A stretch of DNA of 64,000 bases, taken from Gammaproteobacteria bacterium (GTDB lineage: Bacteria > Pseudomonadota > Gammaproteobacteria > Pseudomonadales > Pseudohongiellaceae). Shown one piece after another: positions 1-8,501 of this stretch. The position numbers were made by a program, and so were the translations under genes. A model generated the notes under the pieces. That model was not told where the DNA came from, ran no database searches, and saw only the letters and a list, made by a program, of their open reading frames with translations. The stretch is from the NCBI GenBank assembly GCA_009692305.1, contig SHZK01000005.1, forward strand, positions 62,001 through 126,000, in the 5' to 3' direction. The stretch's first letter is position 1, and each line of letters starts with the position of its first letter.

Positions 1-674
1 GATAAATTTTGATTAACATCAGGATTTACAGCTGGCCAGTGACGTACCAGCGTGCCAGCTTGGTCAGCGGTCAGTCGAACTTCGAATGGAAACAACGGTT
101 CGCCTAGGATTTCCGACAACACGTCGATTTCAAGACTGCGAACTCGTAAAGGCCATGTCGAGGGATCGATTTCACTGTCAAAAACCCGGGCGTTGGCACC
201 TGGTACATGAATCTGGGCGGTTACTGTCACAGGTCCGGCAACTGGACGCAGATCCGGGGGCGTGCCCTGAGGCAGAATACCGGTAGTCCATCCGCGATGG
301 ACCAGAACCAGTTGACCGTTGCTGGCAAGGCGCAATGGTGTCACGACACCATAGCCAATTTGCGCTTCAAAGAATTCAGCCAGCAGCAGGATTGAGTGGG
401 AGTTATCATATCCGCCACGCAGCGTGACATGGCGGTTTTGCATTTCGGGGTTGGCAGGGTGCAGGTGGCCGACAGGAATCTCTTCCACGGGTGGAGCAGA
501 ATCCCGCAACTCCAACTCCAGCGCGCGTTGTGCGTCGACTTTTTCGGCAGCGCGGTCCAACTGCCAGATCCCAAGTCGGGCGAACGCAAACACCGTCATC
601 AAAACGCAGGCAGTCACCAGCCAGTTTATGCGAATGTGAAACCCACCGAGGGCGTGATTGGAGTGTAGCTGCAT
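1..674 (-). CDS. SURF1-family cytochrome oxidase assembly protein, 3' end beyond window
   Basis: Membrane protein of the SURF1/Shy1 family, which helps assemble haem-copper cytochrome c oxidase in the inner membrane. Translating the minus strand from the ATG at 674 gives an open frame running off the left edge (224 codons visible). An N-terminal membrane segment (about residues 16-31) is followed by the family signature GIWQLDRAAEK. The mid-protein motif VLVHRGW and the following PVTVTAQIHVPG stretch are also typical. The start is supported by AGGGA seven bases upstream. Family members usually end with a second transmembrane helix; that part lies outside the window. The upstream genes are small membrane proteins rather than the usual coxC/DUF2909 genes, so the order is somewhat unusual. 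Family assignment is by motif recognition; the role is from family knowledge. Confidence 0.85.
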   Translation of the reverse strand, partial: MQLHSNHALGGFHIRINWLVTACVLMTVFAFARLGIWQLDRAAEKVDAQRALELELRDSAPPVEEIPVGHLHPANPEMQNRHVTLRGGYDNSHSILLLAEFFEAQIGYGVVTPLRLASNGQLVLVHRGWTTGILPQGTPPDLRPVAGPVTVTAQIHVPGANARVFDSEIDPSTWPLRVRSLEIDVLSEILGEPLFPFEVRLTADQAGTLVRHWPAVNPDVNQNL

Positions 675-838
675 GCTTGAATCCCTGGAGTATTGCCAAT
701 AACCAATCCTGGTTCGCTGGCACTGGGTGACATTAATGTGTTCGATGCAACTCGTGAGTCGACAAGTTGGATAAGCAAGAGGGCCGAGAGCCTAATGCAG
801 AAGCAGGCGTAATTCAACCAGCGGACGTGGCGTGCACA

Positions 839-1345
839 TCAGCACCATGCGCACCAATGATAGGGCGGGCGATAATAGGTTATCAGACGTCCGCAAATTA
901 TAACGGCACACCAGCATGCCAGAGATACAGCCGCAATGAAGCGGGCGCGAGTTGGTGCGGATGCATGCGCGGGTGTGGCCCGGGTGGCAGCCGCAGTGGT
1001 TGCGTAAAACAGCAGCATGTTTATTCCAGCCAGTAGCATGAACAAGAATTTGCTCTGCACTGCAGGGTTATACAAGTACTGATCAGGCGCAGAGCTGAGA
1101 AACATGGTGCCAGTTACTACATTTAACAGATAGCCAGCCACTCCGATTGGCACCAGCTTATGCAATTCGATGAGCGGAATAGCCTTGCCCATGCCAAGCA
1201 TGCGCAGATCGAACACTCCCACTGTGCCAAACAGCAGGCACAGGCCAATAAAATGCAGGGATTCGATCACCGGCCAACCCCAGGTCGAATGCATAAACTG
1301 GTATATGCCTATGGATTGCGAAAACTGCAGTAACAATTCGATCAT
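839..1345 (-). CDS. Small polytopic membrane protein (DUF6644-like), paralog 1
   Basis: A 168-residue protein with about four hydrophobic segments. It shares a recognisable pattern with three other proteins in this window: a His in the first membrane helix (SLHFIGL), a DLRMLG motif after it, an NPAVQSKF segment leading into the third helix, and a basic GRLITYY end. I think this is the DUF6644-type family, whose function is unknown to me. The ATG at 1345 is preferred over the upstream in-frame ATG at 1408, because GAGAG lies just before it and the family N-terminus begins there. It sits 7 bp downstream of its paralog and upstream of SURF1, so the three are probably co-transcribed. The conserved His might ligate haem, but that is a guess. 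Confidence 0.7.
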   Translation of the reverse strand: MIELLLQFSQSIGIYQFMHSTWGWPVIESLHFIGLCLLFGTVGVFDLRMLGMGKAIPLIELHKLVPIGVAGYLLNVVTGTMFLSSAPDQYLYNPAVQSKFLFMLLAGINMLLFYATTAAATRATPAHASAPTRARFIAAVSLACWCAVIICGRLITYYRPPYHWCAWC

Positions 1346-1352
1346 GTCTCTC

Positions 1353-1844
1353 TCAGAAGAAGCGTGATGCCAGCAAGACACTATTGGTATAAGCCAGAAA
1401 GCGGCCACCCGTAATGGTAATAATCCATAATAAAAATGTTAGGAAGGCAAGTTTGACGATCAGCCGATTGTGTGTGGCTGCGGTGTCTGCTTGCGCGAGG
1501 AAATTCTGGAAATATCGGCTAATCAGCAATGCCATGGTCAAGGCCAGTAATTTTACATAGAACACTGGATTCGTAAGCGCCTTTGCCGGATAAGCAAGCA
1601 AAAGGCCAATACCGGATAGCACAATCAGCCCCACGCACCACCAGTGCAGAGGATAAAACTTGCGCAGCGGGGCAAGCGGGATGGAGGCGGCGAAACCGGT
1701 CAGGCGCAAGCTGATAGCGATATTAATGCCAACGACGAAACCCATGGCGACTGCATGCAAGGTCAATACACTGAAAAATGCCGGGCCGGATTCCCTCAGC
1801 CAGTTACTGAGCCCGGTTGCTTCCAGTCTAGCCAGGGTTTCCAG
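1353..1844 (-). CDS. Small polytopic membrane protein (DUF6644-like), paralog 2; non-ATG start
   Basis: Second member of the same membrane family (LTLHAVAM in helix 1, SLRLTGFA after it, NPVFYVKLLAL in helix 3, GGRFLAYT at the end). The first usual start codon in frame is TTG at 1766, but the frame stays open upstream to 1847. That extension (LARLEATGLSNWLRESG) reads like the normal family N-terminus. No ATG, GTG or TTG occurs in it; a CTG at 1844 follows GGGAG by nine bases and is the best start candidate. The alternatives are a TTG start at 1766 giving a short protein, or a lost start codon. The adjacent paralog begins 7 bp after its stop, suggesting a co-transcribed pair. Confidence 0.6.
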   Translation of the reverse strand: METLARLEATGLSNWLRESGPAFFSVLTLHAVAMGFVVGINIAISLRLTGFAASIPLAPLRKFYPLHWWCVGLIVLSGIGLLLAYPAKALTNPVFYVKLLALTMALLISRYFQNFLAQADTAATHNRLIVKLAFLTFLLWIITITGGRFLAYTNSVLLASRFF

Positions 1845-1885
1845 TTTTCAGTTCTCCCATGCTTGCTTGCTGCATCTCGCGGCGA

Positions 1886-2803
1886 TCACGCGATCAGTGG
1901 ATCGATAAATTGTTCCATGGTCGCGCGCAGTGCAGCATCCGGCAAGCGACCGCGCGCAGCAACCACATTGTCTTCAGCATGATGGGGTTTGGTCGTGCCA
2001 GGAATTGGAATTGCGCCACTCGGATGGGACATCACATATTTGAGAAACACCTGCGCCCAACTGCTGGCATCAATATCCGCAGCCCAGTCTGGCAGAGCGC
2101 GGTTGCCCACGGCTTCGAACATTTCACCGCGACCAAACGGCAGATTGACCAATACGGCGATGCCCTTATCCTGGGCCAGTGGCAGCAGGCGCTGATCGGC
2201 ATTGCGATTACCGAGTGCATAATCCACCTGGATAAAATCCAGCGGATAGCGACTCATGATTTGCTCCATTTCTTCATATTGGCGATCACTGGAAGAGGTT
2301 ACGCCGATATAGCGGGAACGACCCTGTTGCTTCCACTCCTGCAAGGTTTGCAGTTGGACTTCGACGCCCACCAGATTATGCACCTGCATCAATTCGAAGC
2401 TGTCGCCGCCCAGTAATTCGAATGATTGCTCCATGCGCGCCACGCCGCCGGCAGCGTCCTCGCGGTCAACCTTGGTAGCTACCCACAGATCATCGCGAAT
2501 GCCCAATTCGCGCATGATATTGCCTATCACTGCTTCGGAATTGCCATAATTCGGCGAGGTGTCAACCACTTTGCCGCCCAACCGGTGAAACATGGCAAAG
2601 GTATCGCGGAATACCGGCATCTCGGCTGAGCCCGCATCGCCTCTATAATTGCGACAACCAATACCGATGCTGGGAATCTGTTGGCCGGATGAAGGAATTG
2701 TCGTCATATGCAAAGGTGTTTGCGCGAGCAGTGGTAAGCTCAGATTGAGTCCGGCAGCCAGTCCGGCGCTGTGGGCAAGCAATTTTCTGCGAGTCAGGGA
2801 CAT
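1886..2803 (-). CDS. Aldo/keto reductase with Tat-type signal
   Basis: A 305-residue aldo/keto reductase, probably an NADPH-dependent carbonyl reductase. The N-terminus has a twin-arginine motif (TRRKLL) followed by a hydrophobic Ala/Leu stretch, so export by Tat is likely. The catalytic tetrad is visible in order: Asp and Tyr in VVDTSPNYG, Lys in VATKVD and His in MQVHNL. The nucleotide-site region near the C-terminus (IPIPGTTKPHHAEDN) also fits. The start at 2803 is chosen because the Tat signal begins there; an upstream in-frame ATG at 2872 adds 23 residues of unlikely sequence. It is a single gene between a divergent secreted-protein gene and the membrane-protein pair. The substrate cannot be inferred. 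Confidence 0.85.
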   Translation of the reverse strand: MSLTRRKLLAHSAGLAAGLNLSLPLLAQTPLHMTTIPSSGQQIPSIGIGCRNYRGDAGSAEMPVFRDTFAMFHRLGGKVVDTSPNYGNSEAVIGNIMRELGIRDDLWVATKVDREDAAGGVARMEQSFELLGGDSFELMQVHNLVGVEVQLQTLQEWKQQGRSRYIGVTSSSDRQYEEMEQIMSRYPLDFIQVDYALGNRNADQRLLPLAQDKGIAVLVNLPFGRGEMFEAVGNRALPDWAADIDASSWAQVFLKYVMSHPSGAIPIPGTTKPHHAEDNVVAARGRLPDAALRATMEQFIDPLIA

Positions 2804-2985
2804 GTTAATACTCCAGAGACTGGTAAAGTAGCATTGAGCCAGATAGTGCGTGCATGGCAGCGTGAGAGTCAATACGCATTGCGCTGATGCGGTCTACGGA
2901 TGCTATGCTAGAATCCGGGAGGCTGCATTGGTAGGCTTTCTAGCCAATTGGCTGCCCTTGAATAACAATAATGACGGAGACTGGC

Positions 2986-3804
2986 ATGAATAATTCCGCA
3001 AGATGGTGTTTCTCAAAAGTAGTCATGGCGGCGGCAATTCTGATAGGCGCGGTAGGCGCACAAGGCGCCGATAATAGTGCAGTTCCGCGCACAGCTGATG
3101 GTAGTCCGGATTTCAATGGGATCTGGCAAGCCCTCGGCACCGCTTACTATGATGTTGAGCCCCATGCAGCAGATTTTGGACCCTTGCCGGTATTAGGTGC
3201 CATCGGTGCCATTCCTGCAGGTCTTGGCATAGTAGTTGGGGGTGAAATTCCTTATACGCCAGCAGCGCGCGCCCAACAACAGGCGAACAAGGCAAATTGG
3301 CTGGCGGCGGACCCGCTCGTGAAATGCTATATGCCGGGTATTCCCAGAGCCAACTACCTGCCGTTTCCATTCCAGATCATCCAGTCACCTGAACACGTGG
3401 TAATGGCCTATGAGTTTGCCAGCGCCAGTCGCATCATCTACATGAATCGACCGGATTTTGAGGCGCCGATTCTGAGCTGGATGGGGCATGGTCGTGGCCG
3501 CATTGAAGGCGATTCACTGGTGATTGACGTTACCGATCAGGTGCCGGATACCTGGCTTGATCACGCCGGTAATTATCATACCGATGCGCTGCGCGTAACC
3601 GAGCGCTATACCCATATGGGTCCGAATACACTCATGTATGAGGTAACAATGGAAGATCCAAACGTTTATAGCGAACCCTGGACCATGCGCCTGCCCCTGT
3701 ATCGAAGACTGGATGAAAACATGCAGTTGCTTGAGTTCAAATGCGTCGAATTTGCAGAAGAGCTGATGTACGGCCACTTGCGCAAGGGCGCCGACAGTCA
3801 ATAA
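2986..3804 (+). CDS. Secreted protein of the 'PDFNGIW' family, function unknown
   Basis: A 272-residue exported protein with a clear signal peptide (hydrophobic stretch AAAILIGAVGA, then QGAD). The start at 2986 is favoured over 2971 by GGAGA five bases upstream. The mature protein starts with PRTADGSPDFNGIWQ, an opening shared with the product at 40428-41462 (EWGDPDLQGMW). Both also share a QIxQSPxxVxxxxE block, a GRxEGDxLxx block and a TxxDPxVYxxxW block near the C-terminus. These two proteins therefore belong to one family of unknown function found in environmental gammaproteobacteria. It stands directly before the Zorya-like locus but shows no relation to it. No enzymatic motif is recognised. 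Confidence 0.7.
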   Translation: MNNSARWCFSKVVMAAAILIGAVGAQGADNSAVPRTADGSPDFNGIWQALGTAYYDVEPHAADFGPLPVLGAIGAIPAGLGIVVGGEIPYTPAARAQQQANKANWLAADPLVKCYMPGIPRANYLPFPFQIIQSPEHVVMAYEFASASRIIYMNRPDFEAPILSWMGHGRGRIEGDSLVIDVTDQVPDTWLDHAGNYHTDALRVTERYTHMGPNTLMYEVTMEDPNVYSEPWTMRLPLYRRLDENMQLLEFKCVEFAEELMYGHLRKGADSQ

Positions 3805-3823
3805 CCGTCGGTAGATACGCCCC

Positions 3824-5054
3824 ATGACCATACTGACTGATGTGACGACGATTACCTGGGCACTAATCGTCGTCATGAGCCTGTTGATCCTGTATTTTCA
3901 CGGCCCCAGTTATTCTGCGCAGACAGTGCGTAGCGCCCCCCTCGATTCTCACCAGCTTCGGCATCTTTGGCACATTCCTCGGCATTGCACTCGGTTTGAT
4001 GCGCTTCGATAGCGCCAGTATTGAAGCCAGCGTGCCGCCCATGATTGGTGGGCTCGGCGTCGCTGTCTGGTCATCCATCGTCGGCATACTCGGCGCGCTC
4101 AGTATTCGCCTGCGGCACAGCATCCAGCTTGAACAGAATGCAGCGACGGACGCGCAAAAGCTGGTCACGGTGGCTGATCTGAATGCAACTCTCGTCCAAC
4201 TCAATGCTAATCTTGACCAGTTGCGCAGCGAAAGCAGGGCGGATGCGGCGGCGATATTGACGGCCAACCAGAACTACCAGAGTTCTATGGTAGAAGCGAA
4301 CGTAGACGCGCTAACCACCGCACTGGCAAAGGTAATGACTGAGTTCAACAGTCGTATCGAAGTGCAGTACGGGGAAAATTTCAAAAAGTTCAACTAGGCA
4401 CTCGGTCATTTGCTGGAGTGGCAGCAAACATATTCCAGTCAACTCGAAGCGATGCTGTTAGCGCAGCAAACCAGCCTGCAGGTAATTGATCACGCGAGTC
4501 AGTCCTATGCACAGATGATCGCCCATTCCCAGAAATTCAATCGAGTGGCGGCGTCACTCGGAGAATTGTTGAAAGGACTCGAGCAGCAAACCAGTAACCT
4601 CGAAGGCTATTTGTCGGGACTGTCTTGTCTGGTTGGAAAGGCATCGGAAGGTTTACCCGCGCTGGCAGACTATGTCGGCGAACTAACCGACAAGCTGAGC
4701 CATAGCATCGAACAGAACAATGCCTCACTCACCCAAATACTCACGCAAGCGGCGCAGGACATTTCCCGGACGGTGGCTGAGGTGAGCACCAGTCTCGCGG
4801 CATCAGTCAATCAGGCGCACAGCGGTCTGGCTGAACACGTGCAGGCGATGACCAACAAGACTGACAAGCAGATGCAAATGCTGGACCGTTCGATGGAGAA
4901 GGAGTTGACGCAGGCGCTGCAGACCTTTGGCTATCAACTCACTGCCTTGTCTGAAAAATTCGTCAATGACTACATGCCGCTCACCGATCGCTTGCGTGAC
5001 ATTCTGCAGTTGGCTGAAGTCCAAACTGGCAAGCGCACACCCGTGACCAAGTAA
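3824..5054 (+). pseudogene. Broken ZorA-like MotA/ExbB-type channel subunit (frameshift plus nonsense)
   Basis: Relic of a ZorA-type protein, the proton-channel stator subunit of Zorya anti-phage defence. The start at 3824 encodes one membrane segment (about residues 11-27). At the C6 run 3936-3941 one extra C shifts the frame. Beyond it the correct frame reads SILTSFGIFGTFLGIALGL and VWSSIVGILGAL, the typical MotA/TolQ-like core of ZorA. This frame continues through a Gln/Ala-rich helical tail until an in-frame TAG at 4395-4397 (KFN-stop-ALGHLLEWQ). The tail then continues in the same frame to 5054 and ends with the family-like MPLTDRLRDILQLAE. Reconstructed length is about 409 residues, shorter than typical ZorA. 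With two independent lesions it is probably inactive, unless one is a sequence error. Confidence 0.8.
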
Positions 5055-5077
5055 ATATTTAAGCAGACTGAATCTCT

Positions 5078-5785
5078 ATGCTGAGCGGTGAACTCGAAAC
5101 GGAACTGGATACAGAAGAGCAATGGATCGCGGTAAGCGATCTTATGAGCGGCTTGATGATTTTGTTCCTGCTCATCGCTGTAATGTATCTGGTAATTGTC
5201 GAGCGCCAGAACGATGAGATCGAACGGGTGGTAGTGCTGTATGAAGATCTGCGCGAGGAATTGCATGCAGATCTGCTGCAAGAATTTGCCGCCGATCTGC
5301 CGCGCTGGGGAGCTGAGCTGGGTAAAGATCTGAAATTTCGCTTCACCAACACTGATGTTTTATTTGAAGAAGGCGAGTCGGATCTGAAAGCGGATTTCGC
5401 GATTATATTGGACGATTTCTTTCCGCGTTATCTGGCGATTCTCAGCTCAGATGCCTATCGCAGCGAAATTCTGGAAGTGCGCATTGAAGGGCATACGTCG
5501 AGTTCCTGTTCTCAGGCACAAGATAGTGACAATGCGTATCTGTTAAACATGGCACTGTCGCAGGAGCGTACGCGTACAACTCTTGGTTACATACTTGAGC
5601 TCACGGCGGTGGCGCATGAGAAGGTCTGGTTACGGGAGCGTCTCACTGCCAATGGCCTGTCTTCATCGCAACTGATCTTGAGCAACAGCGGAGACGAAGA
5701 CGCCCAGCGTTCGCGTCGGGTTGAGTTTGTGGTAATCACCGAAGCCGAAACCCGTCTCTCTACCATCCTTCAGGAAATTCGCTAG
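5078..5785 (+). CDS. ZorB-like protein with MotB/OmpA-type peptidoglycan-binding domain
   Basis: An intact 235-residue protein. Residues 16-42 hold one membrane helix preceded by EEQWIAVSDLMSGLM, the hallmark ZorB opening with the conserved Asp expected to carry protons at the ZorA-ZorB interface. A charged linker follows. The rest is an OmpA-like domain with DVLFEEGESDLK near its start, IEGHTSS as the peptidoglycan-binding loop core, LSQERTRTTLGYIL in the helix, and RRVEFVV at the end. In known Zorya systems ZorA and ZorB form a membrane motor that senses phage entry and recruits effectors. Here the partner zorA just upstream is broken. No strong ribosome site is seen before the ATG at 5078. 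Confidence 0.85.
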   Translation: MLSGELETELDTEEQWIAVSDLMSGLMILFLLIAVMYLVIVERQNDEIERVVVLYEDLREELHADLLQEFAADLPRWGAELGKDLKFRFTNTDVLFEEGESDLKADFAIILDDFFPRYLAILSSDAYRSEILEVRIEGHTSSSCSQAQDSDNAYLLNMALSQERTRTTLGYILELTAVAHEKVWLRERLTANGLSSSQLILSNSGDEDAQRSRRVEFVVITEAETRLSTILQEIR

Positions 5786-5794
5786 AGCGACACC

Positions 5795-6397
5795 ATGCGG
5801 CTGCCAGACTTCACCACTTTTGCACCCTTTAATTTGCTCCGGCAGCAAATGGGTACGACGCAGCTGGGATATTTTGAGCTGTTCGATCCGGTTTTGCATC
5901 TCACCGGGAAGGAGCGATCCGAGCTGGAGCGCAGTGGCGTATTACAAGCGTTAGAAGATATCAAGGTTTTGCCTGATCGCATGCTGGCAGTGAAGAATAG
6001 CCGGGTCATCGCCTATAACGCGAACGAAAACTGGTACTGCCAGCAGCGGGAGTATCCGACTTACCATGTGGCGTTTTGTTCCCAATTGGAAGAGTTGCGT
6101 TCGGCACAGGCAGGCACGGAATTATTACTGACCAGCAAGGTGGCGGAAGACTACAACCTGGTCAAGATTCGCACGAGTGGTGAAGTGAGTCTGCGGGCCC
6201 ATGGCTTTGTAGTATGTAAACATTGCCTGCATACACTGCGTTACAAGGACTTCGACGAATTTCGTAACAGAAGACGCGGTTATAGCCAGAAAGTCTTGAG
6301 CGAATTCAATTTGAAAGAATTCTTTCACCTGTATCAGCAATATCCGCTGAGTTTTGGCCGGCGTCCGCTGCCAGCTGAGGCCGAACCAACAGTCTGA
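5795..6397 (+). CDS. Uncharacterised third gene of the Zorya-like locus
   Basis: A 200-residue soluble protein starting 9 bases after zorB stops, so probably in the same operon. I do not recognise it as ZorC (EH-signature), ZorD (helicase) or ZorE (HNH nuclease). Visible features are a YHVAFCSQLEELR block in the middle, then LLTSKVAEDYNLVKIR, and a CxxC pair in VVCKHCLHTLRYKDF. These are followed by a helical YSQKVLSEFNLKEFFHLY segment. The CKHC motif plus other Cys residues could bind zinc. It ends in a short Pro/Glu-rich tail. The position suggests an effector or accessory subunit of a Zorya variant; this is inference from context only. The gene is intact although zorA is not. Confidence 0.6.
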   Translation: MRLPDFTTFAPFNLLRQQMGTTQLGYFELFDPVLHLTGKERSELERSGVLQALEDIKVLPDRMLAVKNSRVIAYNANENWYCQQREYPTYHVAFCSQLEELRSAQAGTELLLTSKVAEDYNLVKIRTSGEVSLRAHGFVVCKHCLHTLRYKDFDEFRNRRRGYSQKVLSEFNLKEFFHLYQQYPLSFGRRPLPAEAEPTV

Positions 6398-6472
6398 TTT
6401 GGCCTTGTGTCACCACTGCCGTGAGTACTCCCCAGCAGCTGGCAACCCACGGCAACAGTGCGGAAGTGAACG

Positions 6473-7792
6473 CTATGAGCCTGGATCGCGCTCTGCCAGC
6501 AGTGCCGGAGTTACTTCGCTCAACCCGGCAAGCGCCAACACAATCAATAGCGCGGTTTGCGGTCCCACATGGGAATTATCCGGGGCAAACCATTCATCTG
6601 GAGAGTGGGCGCCGTCACCATTACCACCGCCGGCGATAGTGATAGCAGGAATGCCCACTGACATCGGTACATTGGCATCGGTGCTGGAGATATTTAGTTC
6701 TTCCAGTTCTAGACCATTGGCATCAAAGGCCAGTGCCGCGACTTGCACTATGGTGCTGCCTGTCGGCGTGCTGCCTGCCGGGCGGTCGCCAATCAAAACG
6801 AAGTCGACGCTAATTTCGCCATTGTTCCACCGTGCATTTTCTGCAGCGACTGCTTCCAGTGCGGCCGCCATGGCGCGTTGCTCCAGTTGCGCCAGTTGCT
6901 CGATATCATTGGAGCGCATGTCTAGGGCCAGCACGGCATCGGCGGCAATAGAGTTTACAGAGGTGCCGCCACTCACAGTACCGACAGTAAAAGTTGTCTT
7001 TGGCGACGCTGGCGTCTCCAGATCAGCGATCTTGCCAATGGCTCTGCCCATGGCATGAATGGCGCTTGGCAGGCCAAATGCGCCGAACGAATGCCCGCCG
7101 GGTCCCTTAAATTGGAACTCGAAGCGGCGACTGCCAGTACCACCGGTGGTAATTCGTGCAAGTCGCACGCCATCGATGGAAATGAAGCCATCAATCTCGG
7201 GATGATCGCGAAATATCGCCTTGATGCCGCGTAAATCGCCGCGGCCTTCCTCGCCAACATTGCCAGCAAAGATAATGTCGCCGCTGGTTTGCAAATTATG
7301 CACATTGAGTGCGTCTATTACGGACAGCAGGGCCGTGAGTCCGCGGGTGTCATCGCCAATACCCGGCGCATAGTAGCGTCCACCGCGCAATTCGACAGTG
7401 GTATCTACACCTTCCGGGAAAACGGTGTCGAGATGCGCGGCGATTAACAAGGTCGGACCATTGCCACTGCCAGGGCGCACGCCGATGGCGTTTCCCTCAC
7501 TGTCGATATAGGCATCAACCAATCCGCGAGCTCGCATCAGTTCCAGATAATACGCGGCTCTACGCTCTTCCATGAACGGTGGTGCCGGGATCTCGGTAAG
7601 TCTGATCTGCTCCCTGATCGCTTCTGGTTCGGAAGATTGTATGTATTGAAGTGCAGTTTGTACGGATTGGTGCGCGTGCAACTGGCTGAAGGTGTTGGCG
7701 ATATCTGGTTCCACAGGCACCAGCGTCTGGCTGACTTGTGCCAGAGCAGTCGTGGACAATGACAAGGATAAAGCGAGCATATATTTTTTCAT
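6473..7792 (-). CDS. Exported M20/M25-family metallopeptidase (peptidase T-like)
   Basis: A 439-residue zinc hydrolase with an N-terminal signal peptide (MKKYMLALSLSLSTTALA). Metal-site motifs are in family order: AHLDTVFPEG (His and Asp), GIGDDTRG (bridging Asp), GNVGEEGRGD (catalytic Glu-Glu), the SIDG segment, and DNSHVGPQ near the C-terminus (last His ligand). A dimerisation-type domain with GTGSRRFEFQF and GPGGHSFGAFG lies between. The start at 7792 has GGAG five bases upstream and places the signal peptide at the N-terminus; the in-frame start 27 bases earlier is less likely. It probably trims peptides or acylated amino acids in the periplasm. It is a single minus-strand gene, convergent with the Zorya-like locus. 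Confidence 0.85.
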   Translation of the reverse strand: MKKYMLALSLSLSTTALAQVSQTLVPVEPDIANTFSQLHAHQSVQTALQYIQSSEPEAIREQIRLTEIPAPPFMEERRAAYYLELMRARGLVDAYIDSEGNAIGVRPGSGNGPTLLIAAHLDTVFPEGVDTTVELRGGRYYAPGIGDDTRGLTALLSVIDALNVHNLQTSGDIIFAGNVGEEGRGDLRGIKAIFRDHPEIDGFISIDGVRLARITTGGTGSRRFEFQFKGPGGHSFGAFGLPSAIHAMGRAIGKIADLETPASPKTTFTVGTVSGGTSVNSIAADAVLALDMRSNDIEQLAQLEQRAMAAALEAVAAENARWNNGEISVDFVLIGDRPAGSTPTGSTIVQVAALAFDANGLELEELNISSTDANVPMSVGIPAITIAGGGNGDGAHSPDEWFAPDNSHVGPQTALLIVLALAGLSEVTPALLAERDPGS

Positions 7793-7943
7793 AACAACTC
7801 CATTCTCACAGATCCACAAGCAACGTCTGCATCCTCTGAGCCAGCCGCGGCATAATCAGCAGCAACGGTGCCAGTTTGCACGGCCCGCAAGCAGACTTCA
7901 ACAATTCCAAAGTAGATTCAAGGGGTATGGAACCGACGCCAGG

Positions 7944-8501
7944 TCATTGCGCAGTTACCGACAACAGGCTCTGAAACAGGCGCCGTTTATCCGCTGCTTC
8001 CAGATAGGCCGCAGTGACGGTGTCGTTGAATTGATCCCAATTCTCTTCAGTCATCTGGCCAGCTGCTGCGATGCGCTGTGCCAATAACTGCGTAATGGCT
8101 ACCCCGAGCGCATCGAGTGCGGGCCTGATTACCAGTTCCAGATCCGGAGTTTCCTGAATTTCCAGTCCCGCCTGCAAGGCAGCGCGATGCCGATACTGAA
8201 TAATCTTGGCGATATCGATCTGGGCCAGAAAAAAAGCCTCCACCGAGTCTGCTTGCAGACCCGCGGCAGCGGCAGCCAGTTTGGACTCTTGCAATACCAC
8301 GGTTTCCCGCGGCAGATCCTCAACTGGCAGTTCGTGCAGTGCCTTGTAGGTGGCGACATCCTGCATGTAGGACAGACGGGCATTAATCGCCGCAAATAGT
8401 TCCGCAGTGGTGTCTGCGTAGAGCGGGTTGGCGTAGCCAAATAACCACAGTGCAACTACCATGCATGGTTTAACTGCCAAACAGAATCGAGATCCATTCA
8501 T
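7944..8501 (-). CDS. Periplasmic chorismate mutase, AroQ gamma class
   Basis: A 185-residue exported chorismate mutase (chorismate to prephenate). A signal peptide (CMVVALWLFGYANPLYA) precedes the AroQ helical domain. This starts with LFAAINARLSYMQDVATYKA, where the Arg and Lys are the expected active-site residues, and continues with VEAFFLAQIDIAKIIQYR, the conserved gamma-class segment. The size matches secreted AroQ enzymes (about 180 residues), with the C-terminal helical half present. The ATG overlaps the TGA of the upstream phosphatidyltransferase gene by four bases, so translation is coupled. The role of exported chorismate mutase in non-pathogens is unclear; its place at the end of a membrane-lipid cluster is unusual. 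Confidence 0.85.
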   Translation of the reverse strand: MNGSRFCLAVKPCMVVALWLFGYANPLYADTTAELFAAINARLSYMQDVATYKALHELPVEDLPRETVVLQESKLAAAAAGLQADSVEAFFLAQIDIAKIIQYRHRAALQAGLEIQETPDLELVIRPALDALGVAITQLLAQRIAAAGQMTEENWDQFNDTVTAAYLEAADKRRLFQSLLSVTAQ

